Source of the DNA: Clostridiales bacterium
Lineage (GTDB): Bacteria > Bacillota > Clostridia > Oscillospirales > QAMX01
Direction: 5' to 3'
Length of the DNA stretch: 16,120 nt
Assembly: GCA_012514045.1 (NCBI GenBank)
Contig: JAAZBA010000212.1
Coordinates: forward strand, 1 to 16,120
The position numbers and the translations under genes are program-made. Positions 7,982 to 15,015 of this stretch are shown in pieces. Numbering within the stretch: the first letter of the stretch is position 1; each line of letters begins with the position of its first letter. Under the pieces are notes generated by a model that saw only the letters and a program-made list of their open reading frames with translations, searched no databases and was not told the DNA's origin.

Positions 7982-8008
7982 TTAGCACTCAGCAGTTACG
8001 AGTGCTAA
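7982..8008. promoter_or_regulatory. CIRCE operator (HrcA binding site)
   Basis: TTAGCACTC at 7982-7990, nine bases, then GAGTGCTAA at 8000-8008 is an exact match to the CIRCE consensus. The symmetry continues outward to GTGTGATTAGCACTC (7976-7990) and its complement (8000-8014), giving 15-bp arms. It lies at and just after the predicted hrcA transcript start, where bound HrcA would block transcription. Confidence 0.98.
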
Positions 8009-8020
8009 TCACACTCTAAT

Positions 8021-8049
8021 AGAGTACCACTCTTTCCGCGAAATGTCAA
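8021..8049 (-). promoter_or_regulatory. Sigma-A promoter of the hrcA operon
   Basis: On the minus strand a perfect TTGACA (8044-8049) is followed after 17 bp by TACTCT (8021-8026). The predicted transcript start, near 8014, falls at the edge of the extended CIRCE. The -10 is weak but is embedded in overlapping ACTCT/AGAGT palindromes. No other promoter is visible between clpC and hrcA. Confidence 0.85.
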
Positions 8050-8087
8050 TAGCGGGAGGCAAATTATTGTAATTATTCTGCGATATA

Positions 8088-10526
8088 TCACACGCACACT
8101 ATCTCGTCGTTCTCGGCTTTGATGGTTATGGTGCCGTCCTTTACCTTGCCGGCAAGGATCAGCTCCGCGGCGGAATCCTCAACCTTGGACTGTATCGCTC
8201 TCCTGAGAGGCCTTGCGCCGTAGACGGGATCAAAGCCCTGGGAAGCGATCAAGCTTACCGCTTCGCTGTCCCATGAGAGGCTATAGCCCATCTCCTCAAG
8301 CCTTGACTTAACTTCGCAAAGCATATGCTCCGCTATAAGCTCTATCTGATCCCGCTCCAGACGGTGGAACACGATGATATCGTCGATTCTGTTGAGGAAT
8401 TCAGGCCGGAAAGCGTTTTTAAGCTCTCCCATTACCTTTTCGCTTATCTCCTCAAAGGAGGCGTCTGTATTTGTGTCTCCCGAGAAGCCAAGGGTTCGTC
8501 TTCCCGTGTCGGTGATGAGTCTTGCGCCGATGTTTGAGGTCATGATGATGACTGTGTTCTTAAAGTCCACCCTGCGGCCTCTTGAATCTGTCAGTATGCC
8601 GTCCTCCAGAATCTGGAGCAGGATGTTGAACACATCGGGGTGCGCTTTTTCTATCTCGTCGAAGAGGATAACGGAGTAGGGGTTGCGGCGGATTTTCTCC
8701 GTCAGCTGTCCTCCCTCGTCATAGCCGATATAGCCGGGAGGAGAGCCGATCATGCGGCTGACAGCGTGCTTTTCCATGTATTCCGACATATCCACTCTGA
8801 CAAGCGCTTTTTCCGTGCCGAACATGGCCTCAGCCAGCGCTTTTGACAGCTCTGTCTTTCCCACTCCCGTGGGGCCCAAGAATATGAAGGAGCCTATCGG
8901 CCGCTTCGGATCCTTTAGGCCGACTCTGCCTCGTCTTATGGCCTTCGAGAGGGCACTTACCGCCTCGTCCTGTCCGATCACTCTCTTGTGAAGCTCGTCC
9001 TCAAGACCCAGAAGCCGTTCCGACTCTGTGCTGGTGAGCTTTACCACCGGGATACCGGTCCACTGGGCTACGACGGAAGCTATCATGTCCTCGTCAACCA
9101 CGTTTTCCGGTTCTCCCGTGCTGCCCTTTTCCGTCATCTTTTCAAGGGCCTCATTTACTTCTCTCTTTTTATCTCTTAAAGCCGCGGCTTTTTCGAAGTC
9201 CTGGGCGGCTACAGCCTCTTCCAGCTCCTTTGAAAGCTTCTCCACCTCCAGCTCACGCTCCTTGCGCTCGGGGGTAGGTGTCAATGCCCGCATGCGGAGC
9301 CTTGAGGATGCCTCGTCGATCAGGTCGATTGCCTTGTCCGGCAGGTTTCTGTCGTTTATATAGCGGCTTGAAAGAGTTACGGCGGCGTTTATGGCCTCGT
9401 TGGATATCTTTACGCTGTGATGTGCCTCGTATCTGTCACGAAGCCCCAGAAGTATCTGTACAGTGTCTTCCTGGGAGGGCTCGCCTACGTTTACGGGCTG
9501 GAACCGTCTCTCCAGCGCCGCGTCCTTTTCAATATATTTCTTGTATTCGTCGAGTGTTGTGGCGCCTATAAGCTGCAGCTCACCGCGGGAGAGCATCGGC
9601 TTTAGGATGTTCGCCGCGTCGGTTGACCCTTCGGCGGCTCCCGCGCCTACGATAGTGTGAAGCTCGTCGATAAAGAGCATCACATTTCCCGCCTCAATCA
9701 CCTCGTTGAGCACGCTTTTAATGCGCTCTTCAAACTCTCCTCTGTACTTCGTGCCTGCCACCATGCCGGTAACGTCAAGGGATACAAGACGCTTGTTTCT
9801 CAGCGTGTCCGGCACGTCCTGGGCGGCGATCTTAGCTGCCAGCCCTTCGACGATGGCGGTTTTTCCCACGCCGGGCTCGCCGATAAGGCAGGGATTGTTT
9901 TTTGTGCGACGGGACAGTATTTGCATGACCCTCTCTATCTCGTTTGATCTTCCGATAACCGGGTCAAGTTTGCCGTCCCGGGCGGCTGCCGTAAGGTCAC
10001 GGCTGTATGTGTCAAGGAGCTTTGTCTCCCCGGGTTCCGATTCCTTCTCGGCGCCGGGAAAGCTGTCTCCGCTCCCGGGGGCGGGATCCCTGGGTTTCAG
10101 GTTCATGAGAGCCCCCGTCATGGCGTAAAGTCTCCTCGGGTCGATGCCCAATGACATGAGAATGCGTACCGCGAGGCAGGTGCGCTCCCGGAGAAGTCCC
10201 ATGAGGATATGCTCGGTACCAACATAGCTGTGGCCGTATCTTGCAGCCTCAGCCATGGCAAGTTCAATTATCTTTTTGCTTCTGGGACTGAGCCCCTGAG
10301 GTTGGGACTCAGCGCCTGTATTCGCGCTTTTTTCCAAAATTTCAGTTAGTTTCTCCTCCGTCAGTCCCACGGCGCTGAGGGTCTTAAAGGCTATGCCGCT
10401 GCCCTCTTTGAGAAGTCCCATGAGCAGATGTTCGCTGCCCACGTAGCCTTGGTTCAGCTCATTGGCTGTTTCTTGGGCAAGAGAAAAAACCTTCTTCGCT
10501 CTTTCTGTGAATTTAGAGCTATACAA
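8088..10526 (-). CDS. clpC: AAA+ unfoldase ClpC
   Basis: This 812-residue class I Clp ATPase has two N-terminal Clp repeats (about 1-140). The first AAA+ module has Walker A GEPGVGKT (216-223) and Walker B LFIDELH (284-290). A UVR-containing middle region (about 410-465) follows. The second module has GPTGVGKT (551-558) and VILFDEIEK (619-627), and a later LGF tripeptide (in RRTLGFSGD) suits docking to ClpP. ClpC unfolds substrates, including phospho-arginine-marked proteins, for degradation by ClpP in the cytoplasm. No clpP is in this window. The start is TTG, giving MYSSKFTERA like family N-termini, with AGGAGAGG eleven bases upstream. The gene lies in the same frame as mcsB, separated by the mcsB TGA stop and two codons. 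Its likely promoter is the CtsR-controlled one ahead of ctsR. Confidence 0.97.
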   Translation of the reverse strand: MYSSKFTERAKKVFSLAQETANELNQGYVGSEHLLMGLLKEGSGIAFKTLSAVGLTEEKLTEILEKSANTGAESQPQGLSPRSKKIIELAMAEAARYGHSYVGTEHILMGLLRERTCLAVRILMSLGIDPRRLYAMTGALMNLKPRDPAPGSGDSFPGAEKESEPGETKLLDTYSRDLTAAARDGKLDPVIGRSNEIERVMQILSRRTKNNPCLIGEPGVGKTAIVEGLAAKIAAQDVPDTLRNKRLVSLDVTGMVAGTKYRGEFEERIKSVLNEVIEAGNVMLFIDELHTIVGAGAAEGSTDAANILKPMLSRGELQLIGATTLDEYKKYIEKDAALERRFQPVNVGEPSQEDTVQILLGLRDRYEAHHSVKISNEAINAAVTLSSRYINDRNLPDKAIDLIDEASSRLRMRALTPTPERKERELEVEKLSKELEEAVAAQDFEKAAALRDKKREVNEALEKMTEKGSTGEPENVVDEDMIASVVAQWTGIPVVKLTSTESERLLGLEDELHKRVIGQDEAVSALSKAIRRGRVGLKDPKRPIGSFIFLGPTGVGKTELSKALAEAMFGTEKALVRVDMSEYMEKHAVSRMIGSPPGYIGYDEGGQLTEKIRRNPYSVILFDEIEKAHPDVFNILLQILEDGILTDSRGRRVDFKNTVIIMTSNIGARLITDTGRRTLGFSGDTNTDASFEEISEKVMGELKNAFRPEFLNRIDDIIVFHRLERDQIELIAEHMLCEVKSRLEEMGYSLSWDSEAVSLIASQGFDPVYGARPLRRAIQSKVEDSAAELILAGKVKDGTITIKAENDEIVCV

Positions 10527-10532
10527 TATACA

Positions 10533-11537
10533 TCATTCCTCTCCTACTGAAGTTATATATGAGCGGATAAGCTCTGCCCTGCGTCTGTCACGCTTCGAAG
10601 CGTCCTCCTCACCTACGAGGTTGGGACTGATTTTCGTAAGCAGACTGTTTATTATTCTATCGTCAACGATGGGAAGTTTATCTGATTCTGTGCCCGCCGC
10701 AAGTTTAAGCTCGCCTAAAAGCTTCATTGCCTCTCCCGAAGACATCGATCTTGCGTTTGTGAGAAGTCCGTAGGCTCTCCATATCCTGTCCTCCGTCTCC
10801 TCCCGCTCACAGGATGCTTTTCTCAGCTCCCGCTCTGTGGTTATGATGTTCTGTACCGCCGAGGTGAGCCTTTCAAGAAGCTCCGCCTCTGTGTACCCTA
10901 ACGACAACGCGTTTGATATCTGATAAACATATCCCGTGATGCCGCTTCCCTCGCCGTACATGCCTCTGACTGTAAGCCCCAGCTTGGAAAGGGCGGACAC
11001 AAGGGATTTTATATATCCTGTTTCTATTATGGCTGGCAGGTGAAGCATTACCGACAGCCTCATGGCGCAGCCCAGGTTTGTGGGGCAGGTGGTCAGGTAG
11101 CCGCGCTCGGTGTCGAAAGCGAAGCTGAGAGAGCTGTCAAGAAGGGTATCAAGCCTTAACGCCGATGTCATGCAATCTTCAAGACAGAGTCCCGAACCCA
11201 TGGCCTGGATCCTCAAGTGATCCTCCTCGTTTATCATAACGGAAAGGCTCTCCTCATCGTTTACAAGGAGCCGGCGGGGAAGATCTCCCGAGGCAAAATC
11301 AGGGCTTACTATGTGTTTCTCCACGTATTCAAGCCTTGAATTCATGTCAAGGGTATCAAAATCCACGCTGTTTAGTCTCGCCGGGGCAGCGGCTTCGGTC
11401 ACTAATTCAACTATCTGAGCCGCTTTATCGCTGTCAAGCTTTCGGGGGAAAGGGAACTTTGTGAGATTTCTCGCAAGCCTGACCCGGGTCGATATTACAA
11501 CATCGGTGTCCCGGCCGCTGAGCTCAAACCATTTCAT
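10533..11537 (-). CDS. mcsB: Protein arginine kinase McsB
   Basis: This 334-residue phosphagen-kinase-family enzyme transfers phosphate from ATP to arginines of proteins, tagging them for ClpC-ClpP and inactivating CtsR. Visible motifs are VVISTRVRLARN (13-24), MINEEDHLRI (101-110, with E104 and E105), the catalytic cysteine loop TTCPTNLG (149-156, C151) and RGMYGEGSG (191-199, E196). Near the end RDRRRA (316-321) fits the RDxxRA phospho-arginine regulatory motif described for McsB. It is a little shorter than the B. subtilis protein (about 363). The residues after the catalytic loop read CAMR where the common form is TGLR or TGMR. The ATG overlaps the mcsA stop as ATGA, implying translational coupling. 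Confidence 0.96.
   Translation of the reverse strand: MKWFELSGRDTDVVISTRVRLARNLTKFPFPRKLDSDKAAQIVELVTEAAAPARLNSVDFDTLDMNSRLEYVEKHIVSPDFASGDLPRRLLVNDEESLSVMINEEDHLRIQAMGSGLCLEDCMTSALRLDTLLDSSLSFAFDTERGYLTTCPTNLGCAMRLSVMLHLPAIIETGYIKSLVSALSKLGLTVRGMYGEGSGITGYVYQISNALSLGYTEAELLERLTSAVQNIITTERELRKASCEREETEDRIWRAYGLLTNARSMSSGEAMKLLGELKLAAGTESDKLPIVDDRIINSLLTKISPNLVGEEDASKRDRRRAELIRSYITSVGEE
10538..10545 (-). promoter_or_regulatory. Ribosome binding site deciding the clpC start
   Basis: AGGAGAGG (minus strand) lies within the last mcsB codons. Its best-spaced ATG (10536) opens only MMYIV before a stop. The clpC frame begins at the TTG at 10526, eleven bases away, a somewhat long spacing. Confidence 0.6.
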
Positions 11538-12016
11538 ATGCTCTCACCTCTTTCAAGGGATCGTATCTCGTCCCGCAGGACTGCCGCGTCCTCGTAAGCT
11601 TCAGTGTCTATCGCCGCTTTGAGCTTTGATTTGAGTTCTTCAATTTTCTTTTCTCTCTTTATTTCCTCTCCGCAGCTTCCCGGCAGTGAGCCGGTGTGCT
11701 TCGCGGAGCCGTGGATTCTGTGTGTCATGGAGGTCATAATCTTATTGAATATACTGTAACATTCGCTGCAGCCGGCTTTGCCCGACTTTATGATCTCTCT
11801 TCCGGCAGAGCCGCACAGAGGGCAGCGGAGCGTTTCGGCGCCTGTGTCTGCCTTTGGCATCTTAAGGGAAAACATGTCAGAGAAAATATCTGACGGGAAA
11901 ACGGCGTTCTCTTCCGCGGCGCATTTGGAGCACAATCTTTTTTCTGTGACCGCTCCGTTGATAACGCTCTTTACATATACAGTGACTTCGTTTTTGCCGC
12001 ATTTTTCGCAAAGCAT
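11534..12016 (-). CDS. mcsA: McsA, zinc-binding activator of McsB
   Basis: This 160-residue protein carries four CxxC pairs (C3/C6, C29/C32, C65/C68, C83/C86), the zinc-binding arrangement of McsA. A C-terminal UVR motif (about 126-155, KLKAAIDTEAYEDAAVLRDE) resembles the one in ClpC. McsA activates the McsB arginine kinase and helps control CtsR and ClpC. The ATG is preceded by GGGAGG about ten bases upstream and begins two bases after the ctsR stop. Its own stop overlaps the mcsB start. The order ctsR-mcsA-mcsB-clpC is the standard class III heat-shock operon. Confidence 0.95.
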   Translation of the reverse strand: MLCEKCGKNEVTVYVKSVINGAVTEKRLCSKCAAEENAVFPSDIFSDMFSLKMPKADTGAETLRCPLCGSAGREIIKSGKAGCSECYSIFNKIMTSMTHRIHGSAKHTGSLPGSCGEEIKREKKIEELKSKLKAAIDTEAYEDAAVLRDEIRSLERGESI

Positions 12017-12018
12017 AT

Positions 12019-12483
12019 CTATTCATCCTCCCTTAATGTATTGATGCATATAAGACAATTCTTTACTATTTTCGCTCTCAGCGCCGCTCTGCGCTCCGGA
12101 GGCACATCAATCATGGTGCCTGTGGAGGCAGAGGCTCCGATTATCCTTGTATCCCGCTCTGTGATGAGTCCCATGGACACGAGATTTCGCAGTATCGCTT
12201 CGGCGGACTGAACGCTGAGACTGTCGCCGACGGAGTTTATGGCGTGCATGAGGGCGGTGCCGTCTTCATGGTTCGCGCGGGATATCCTGATAAAACCGCC
12301 GCCGCCCCGCCTCGACTCTACACTGTAGCCGTGCTCCGGCGTAAAGCGCGTCTGAATAACGTAGTTGATCTGGGAGGGCACACAGTTGAAGCGGTCCGCA
12401 AGCTCGCTCCTGGTGAGCTCCAGCGTACTCTGTTCTCTGAGAGCCTCCAATATGAATTCCGATATGATGTCGGACAGCCGCAA
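12019..12483 (-). CDS. ctsR: Class III heat-shock repressor CtsR
   Basis: CtsR represses clp genes by binding a heptad repeat and is released by heat. Here it is 154 residues from a TTG at 12483, chosen because a perfect AGGAGG ends eight bases before it and MRLSDIISEFI fits the family start. An in-frame GTG at 12492 overlaps that AGGAGG and is unlikely. The winged helix-turn-helix includes LTRSELADRFNCVPSQINYV (about 24-43), and the glycine-rich heat-sensing wing is RRGGGGFIRI (58-67). The C-terminal region is the usual target of McsB. Three CtsR heptads lie in its own 5' region, so it is autoregulated. It leads the mcsA-mcsB-clpC operon. Confidence 0.96.
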   Translation of the reverse strand: MRLSDIISEFILEALREQSTLELTRSELADRFNCVPSQINYVIQTRFTPEHGYSVESRRGGGGFIRISRANHEDGTALMHAINSVGDSLSVQSAEAILRNLVSMGLITERDTRIIGASASTGTMIDVPPERRAALRAKIVKNCLICINTLREDE

Positions 12484-12491
12484 GGTTGTCA

Positions 12492-12497
12492 CCTCCT
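12492..12497 (-). promoter_or_regulatory. Ribosome binding site deciding the ctsR start
   Basis: AGGAGG on the minus strand is followed by eight bases and the TTG at 12483. It excludes the overlapping GTG at 12492 as the start. Confidence 0.8.
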
Positions 12498-12517
12498 GTA
12501 AAAACTTATGTTTAGTC

Positions 12518-12540
12518 TTTGACTTTGACTTTCTTTGACT
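12518..12540 (-). promoter_or_regulatory. CtsR operator with three heptads
   Basis: On the minus strand AGTCAAA (12534-12540), GAA, AGTCAAA (12524-12530) fits the CtsR direct-repeat consensus with its 3-bp spacer. A third AGTCAAA (12518-12524) follows, overlapping the second by one base. The site lies just after the predicted transcript start, suited to blocking transcription. Confidence 0.93.
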
Positions 12541-12552
12541 TTTGTCAACTGT

Positions 12553-12581
12553 ATTATACTTTACTGTCCTGCATTAATCAA
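12553..12581 (-). promoter_or_regulatory. Sigma-A promoter of the ctsR operon
   Basis: On the minus strand TTGATT (12576-12581), 17 bp, and a perfect TATAAT (12553-12558) predict a start near 12546, immediately before the CtsR heptads. A TTGACA at 12543-12548 has no matching -10 and is not used in this model. Confidence 0.85.
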
Positions 12582-12599
12582 GGTTGATTTGCGGGATAA

Positions 12600-12862
12600 T
12601 ACAGCCTTGAGAGTGGTTTATTATGATTTATCTCTGTGTTTCTGCATATTACTGATTGTTTCTTTGTTTTTCATATATAACAGAAAACTGCGGTGAACCG
12701 GTTGTTTACAAAAAGTTCACAAAATATTTTATAGTTAAATATGCCGAAAATATTGCCAAAATCGATATATTTGCCAACAATAATAGCAAAAATCGTCCTG
12801 TTATGGCGAAATTTGCAAAAATAGTATAAAAATTGCACAATCAAACTTTTTTTGAAAATCTC
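12600..12862. other. AT-rich gene-free stretch with repeated GCCAAA-like elements
   Basis: No convincing gene is seen here. GCCGAAA, GCCAAAA, GCCAACA, GCAAAAA, GCGAAAT, GCAAAAA and GCACAAT begin at 12743, 12755, 12773, 12786, 12806, 12815 and 12835, spaced 9 to 20 bp apart. An AACCGGTT palindrome lies at 12696-12703, and a near copy (AACCGGTA) is at 12892-12899 beside the downstream promoter start. These could be regulator sites for the permease operon, or chance in AT-rich DNA. Confidence 0.4.
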
Positions 12863-12891
12863 TTTACAAAACATACAAACCATGCTATAAT
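12863..12891 (+). promoter_or_regulatory. Strong extended -10 promoter of the permease operon
   Basis: TTTACA (12863-12868), 17 bp, and TATAAT (12886-12891), with TGC directly before the -10 (extended -10), predict a start near 12898. It is the best-matching plus-strand promoter in the region. Confidence 0.85.
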
Positions 12892-12897
12892 AACCGG

Positions 12898-13090
12898 TAC
12901 TAATACAACAATGTCTACAACGGATGCGCGTTCGAGGGGGTTGCCGTTAGACGTTTTCAGGTTCCGGGATTTGTTTAATACTATCCAGGCCGACAACACC
13001 CGGTTCTTTTATTGTTTCCGCGAAACGCACCCTTGCAGGCCCTGCGGAAGTGTTTGTCCCCTCAATCTCAAACAGAAAGGATCAGTGTCT
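12898..13090 (+). other. Long structured 5' leader of the permease operon
   Basis: About 190 nt separate the predicted transcript start from the first permease ATG. GTCTA..ACGG (12913-12923) pairs with CCGTTAGAC (12944-12952), nine pairs with a 2-base bulge. CCGGG (12964-12968) can pair with CCCGG (12999-13003), which is followed by the T-rich TTCTTTTATTG. TTCCGC (13016-13021) can pair with GCGGAA (13044-13049), competing with an inner GCAG/CTGC. I recognise no known riboswitch class. The frame through it is open but carries the promoter within it, so it is not coding. Confidence 0.35.
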
Positions 13091-14053
13091 ATGGAGCAAA
13101 ATGTCAGCACCGTCAGCCCCGTAAAAAAGGAAAAAAGCGTATGGTTCTATGCCGCCAGAAGGTGGCAGCTGTACATCTTCCTCATAATCCCCGTCATTTA
13201 CATTCTGATTTTCGCTTATTATCCTATGTTCGGCGTTCAGATCGCCTTCAAGGATTTTGTTGCGACAGAAGGTATATGGGGCAGCAAATGGGTAGGACTT
13301 AAGCATTTCCAAAAGTTCTTCTCCTCCTATATGCTCCCGAGAATCGTAAAGAATACCCTTACGATCTCCATCTACAACATTGCGACAGCATTCCCCTTAG
13401 CGATTATCTTCGCCCTGATGATAAACACCGTTAAAAACCTGAAATTCAAGAAGACGGTTCAGACAATCACTTACATCCCTTATTTCATCTCCGTGGTTGT
13501 TCTTGTGGGTATGATAATCCAGATATTCAGCCCTGTCACAGGTCTGTACGGCGCTCTCTATCGCACCATCACCGGCTCTTCCAACTATCCGCAGGATATT
13601 CTCGGAAAACCTTCAGTATTTATACATATGTTCATCTGGTCAGGCAGATGGCAGGGTCTCGGCTGGTCTACGATCGTCTACATAGCCGGTCTGAGCGCTG
13701 TTGATCCCGAGCTTCACGAGGCCGCCATGATTGACGGCGCGTCAAGATTCAGCAGAATCATTCACATCGACCTGCCCACGATCATCCCCACAGCGTCGAT
13801 TCTGCTCATTCTGGACTTCGGCTCCATCATGAACGTCGGCTACGAGAAGGTCTATCTGATGCAGAACTCCCTGAACCTCTCCACATCCGAGGTTATTTCA
13901 ACGTATATCTACAAACAAATGGTGCTTTCCGGACAGAACAACTATTCCTACTCCGCTGCCGTCGGTTTGTTCAATTCACTTATCAACTGCACGCTTCTCG
14001 TCGTGGTGAATACAATTTCATCCAAACTGGGCGAAGGCAACAGTCTGTGGTAA
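13091..14053 (+). CDS. ABC sugar transporter permease, LplB-like
   Basis: This 320-residue membrane protein is a binding-protein-dependent permease of the LplB type, the usual size for the family. The basic N-terminus precedes a first membrane segment (about 28-45, YIFLIIPVIYILIF). Further segments lie around 95-111, 130-147, 193-202, 233-247 and 289-310. The EAA loop that contacts the ATPase reads EAAMIDGASRF with downstream LP (210-229). Such proteins pair with LplC/YtcP partners to import oligosaccharides. The ATG at 13091 has AAAGGA ten bases upstream. The upstream-open frame (from 12833) is rejected because the promoter lies inside it. The next permease starts 21 bp later. No binding protein or ATPase is nearby, so the substrate cannot be read from context. 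Confidence 0.93.
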   Translation: MEQNVSTVSPVKKEKSVWFYAARRWQLYIFLIIPVIYILIFAYYPMFGVQIAFKDFVATEGIWGSKWVGLKHFQKFFSSYMLPRIVKNTLTISIYNIATAFPLAIIFALMINTVKNLKFKKTVQTITYIPYFISVVVLVGMIIQIFSPVTGLYGALYRTITGSSNYPQDILGKPSVFIHMFIWSGRWQGLGWSTIVYIAGLSAVDPELHEAAMIDGASRFSRIIHIDLPTIIPTASILLILDFGSIMNVGYEKVYLMQNSLNLSTSEVISTYIYKQMVLSGQNNYSYSAAVGLFNSLINCTLLVVVNTISSKLGEGNSLW

Positions 14054-14074
14054 GAGAGAAAGGAGAGAAAGCTA

Positions 14075-15004
14075 ATGTCTAAAGAAAATGCAAAAGTTTT
14101 GCTTGTAAAGCCTGAGAACAGGCTTCGCGATCCGGTGGAAGATAAGGTTCTGTATTTTGTTGTAAACACTATACTTATCATATTTTCCCTCATCGTTCTG
14201 TACCCCCTGATTTACATACTCTCCTCTTCGTTCTCCTCCCCAATTGATGTTGCCGCCGGACGTGTCGTTTTCCTGCCGGTAAACCCAAGTGTTGATGGAT
14301 ACCGCGCCGTGTTCAGCCACCGTCACATCGGTATCGGCTACAGAAACACCATATTCTACACTGTTGTAGGTACGGCAATAAACATCGCCATGACATTGAT
14401 TGCCGCTTATCCCCTTTCCCGTAAGGACATGCCTTTCCGCGGATTCTTCATGTTCCTGTTTACTTTCACTATGTTCTTCGGCGGCGGTCTTGTTCCCACA
14501 TACATCCTCATGACACAGATCAAGTTCATCAACACCATCTGGGTCATGCTTATCCCCGGCGCCCTGAGTGTCTACAACATGATTCTCGTGCGCACATTTA
14601 TCCAGAGCAGCATACCTGGTGAGCTGCTTGAAGCCTCGATGATCGACGGCTGCTCTGACACTAAATACTTCTTCATCATGGTGCTCCCCCTCTCCAAAGC
14701 GGTTATAGCAGTCGTTACCCTCTTCTACGCTGTCGGCCACTGGAACAGCTACTTCACCGCCATGATTTACTTAAACCAGCTGGAGCTCTATCCGCTGCAG
14801 ATTATCCTTCGCAATATCCTTATCGCCAACCAGGTTCAGCTCAACGAAATCGTTGACGCGGAGCTTCTTGTCAGAAAGCAGGGTATGGCTGATCTGCTCA
14901 AGCACTCCCTTATCGTCGTATCCACCGCTCCGATTATGTGCGTATATCCCTTTATCCAGAAGTACTTCGTAAAGGGCGTCATGCTCGGATCCATCAAGGG
15001 CTAA
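14075..15004 (+). CDS. ABC sugar transporter permease, LplC/YtcP-like
   Basis: This 309-residue protein is the second permease of the pair, of the LplC/YtcP (MalG-like) type. Membrane segments fall around 25-50, 94-113, 122-140, 153-172, 203-222 and 279-296. The EAA loop is EASMIDGCSDT with LP at 204-205 (186-205). With the LplB-like partner it would form the membrane channel of a carbohydrate importer. The ATG has AAGGAG about ten bases upstream. A strong terminator follows 12 bp after the stop, so the operon appears to contain only the two permeases. In the best-known lpl operons a lipoprotein binding protein accompanies them. It must be elsewhere here. Confidence 0.94.
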   Translation: MSKENAKVLLVKPENRLRDPVEDKVLYFVVNTILIIFSLIVLYPLIYILSSSFSSPIDVAAGRVVFLPVNPSVDGYRAVFSHRHIGIGYRNTIFYTVVGTAINIAMTLIAAYPLSRKDMPFRGFFMFLFTFTMFFGGGLVPTYILMTQIKFINTIWVMLIPGALSVYNMILVRTFIQSSIPGELLEASMIDGCSDTKYFFIMVLPLSKAVIAVVTLFYAVGHWNSYFTAMIYLNQLELYPLQIILRNILIANQVQLNEIVDAELLVRKQGMADLLKHSLIVVSTAPIMCVYPFIQKYFVKGVMLGSIKG

Positions 15005-15015
15005 TGTCAAGATAT

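Noticed and set aside
8021..8033. AGAGTACCACTCT as a clpC terminator
   Set aside because: The stem is only five pairs with no T-tract in the direction of transcription, and it overlaps the hrcA -10.
10533..10535. TGA as a recoded sense codon (alternative genetic code) explaining the McsB-ClpC junction
   Set aside because: TGA also ends McsA, GrpE and ClpC at the expected lengths, so the standard code fits the window.
12543..12548. TTGACA on the minus strand near the CtsR heptads as a -35 for ctsR
   Set aside because: No -10 occurs 16-18 bp downstream; TTGATT-17-TATAAT just upstream is a better promoter and puts the heptads at the start site.
12833..13090. N-terminal extension of the LplB-like permease by 86 residues
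   Set aside because: The -35, -10 and predicted transcript start lie inside this stretch, it has no homologous character, and the ATG at 13091 gives the usual family length.
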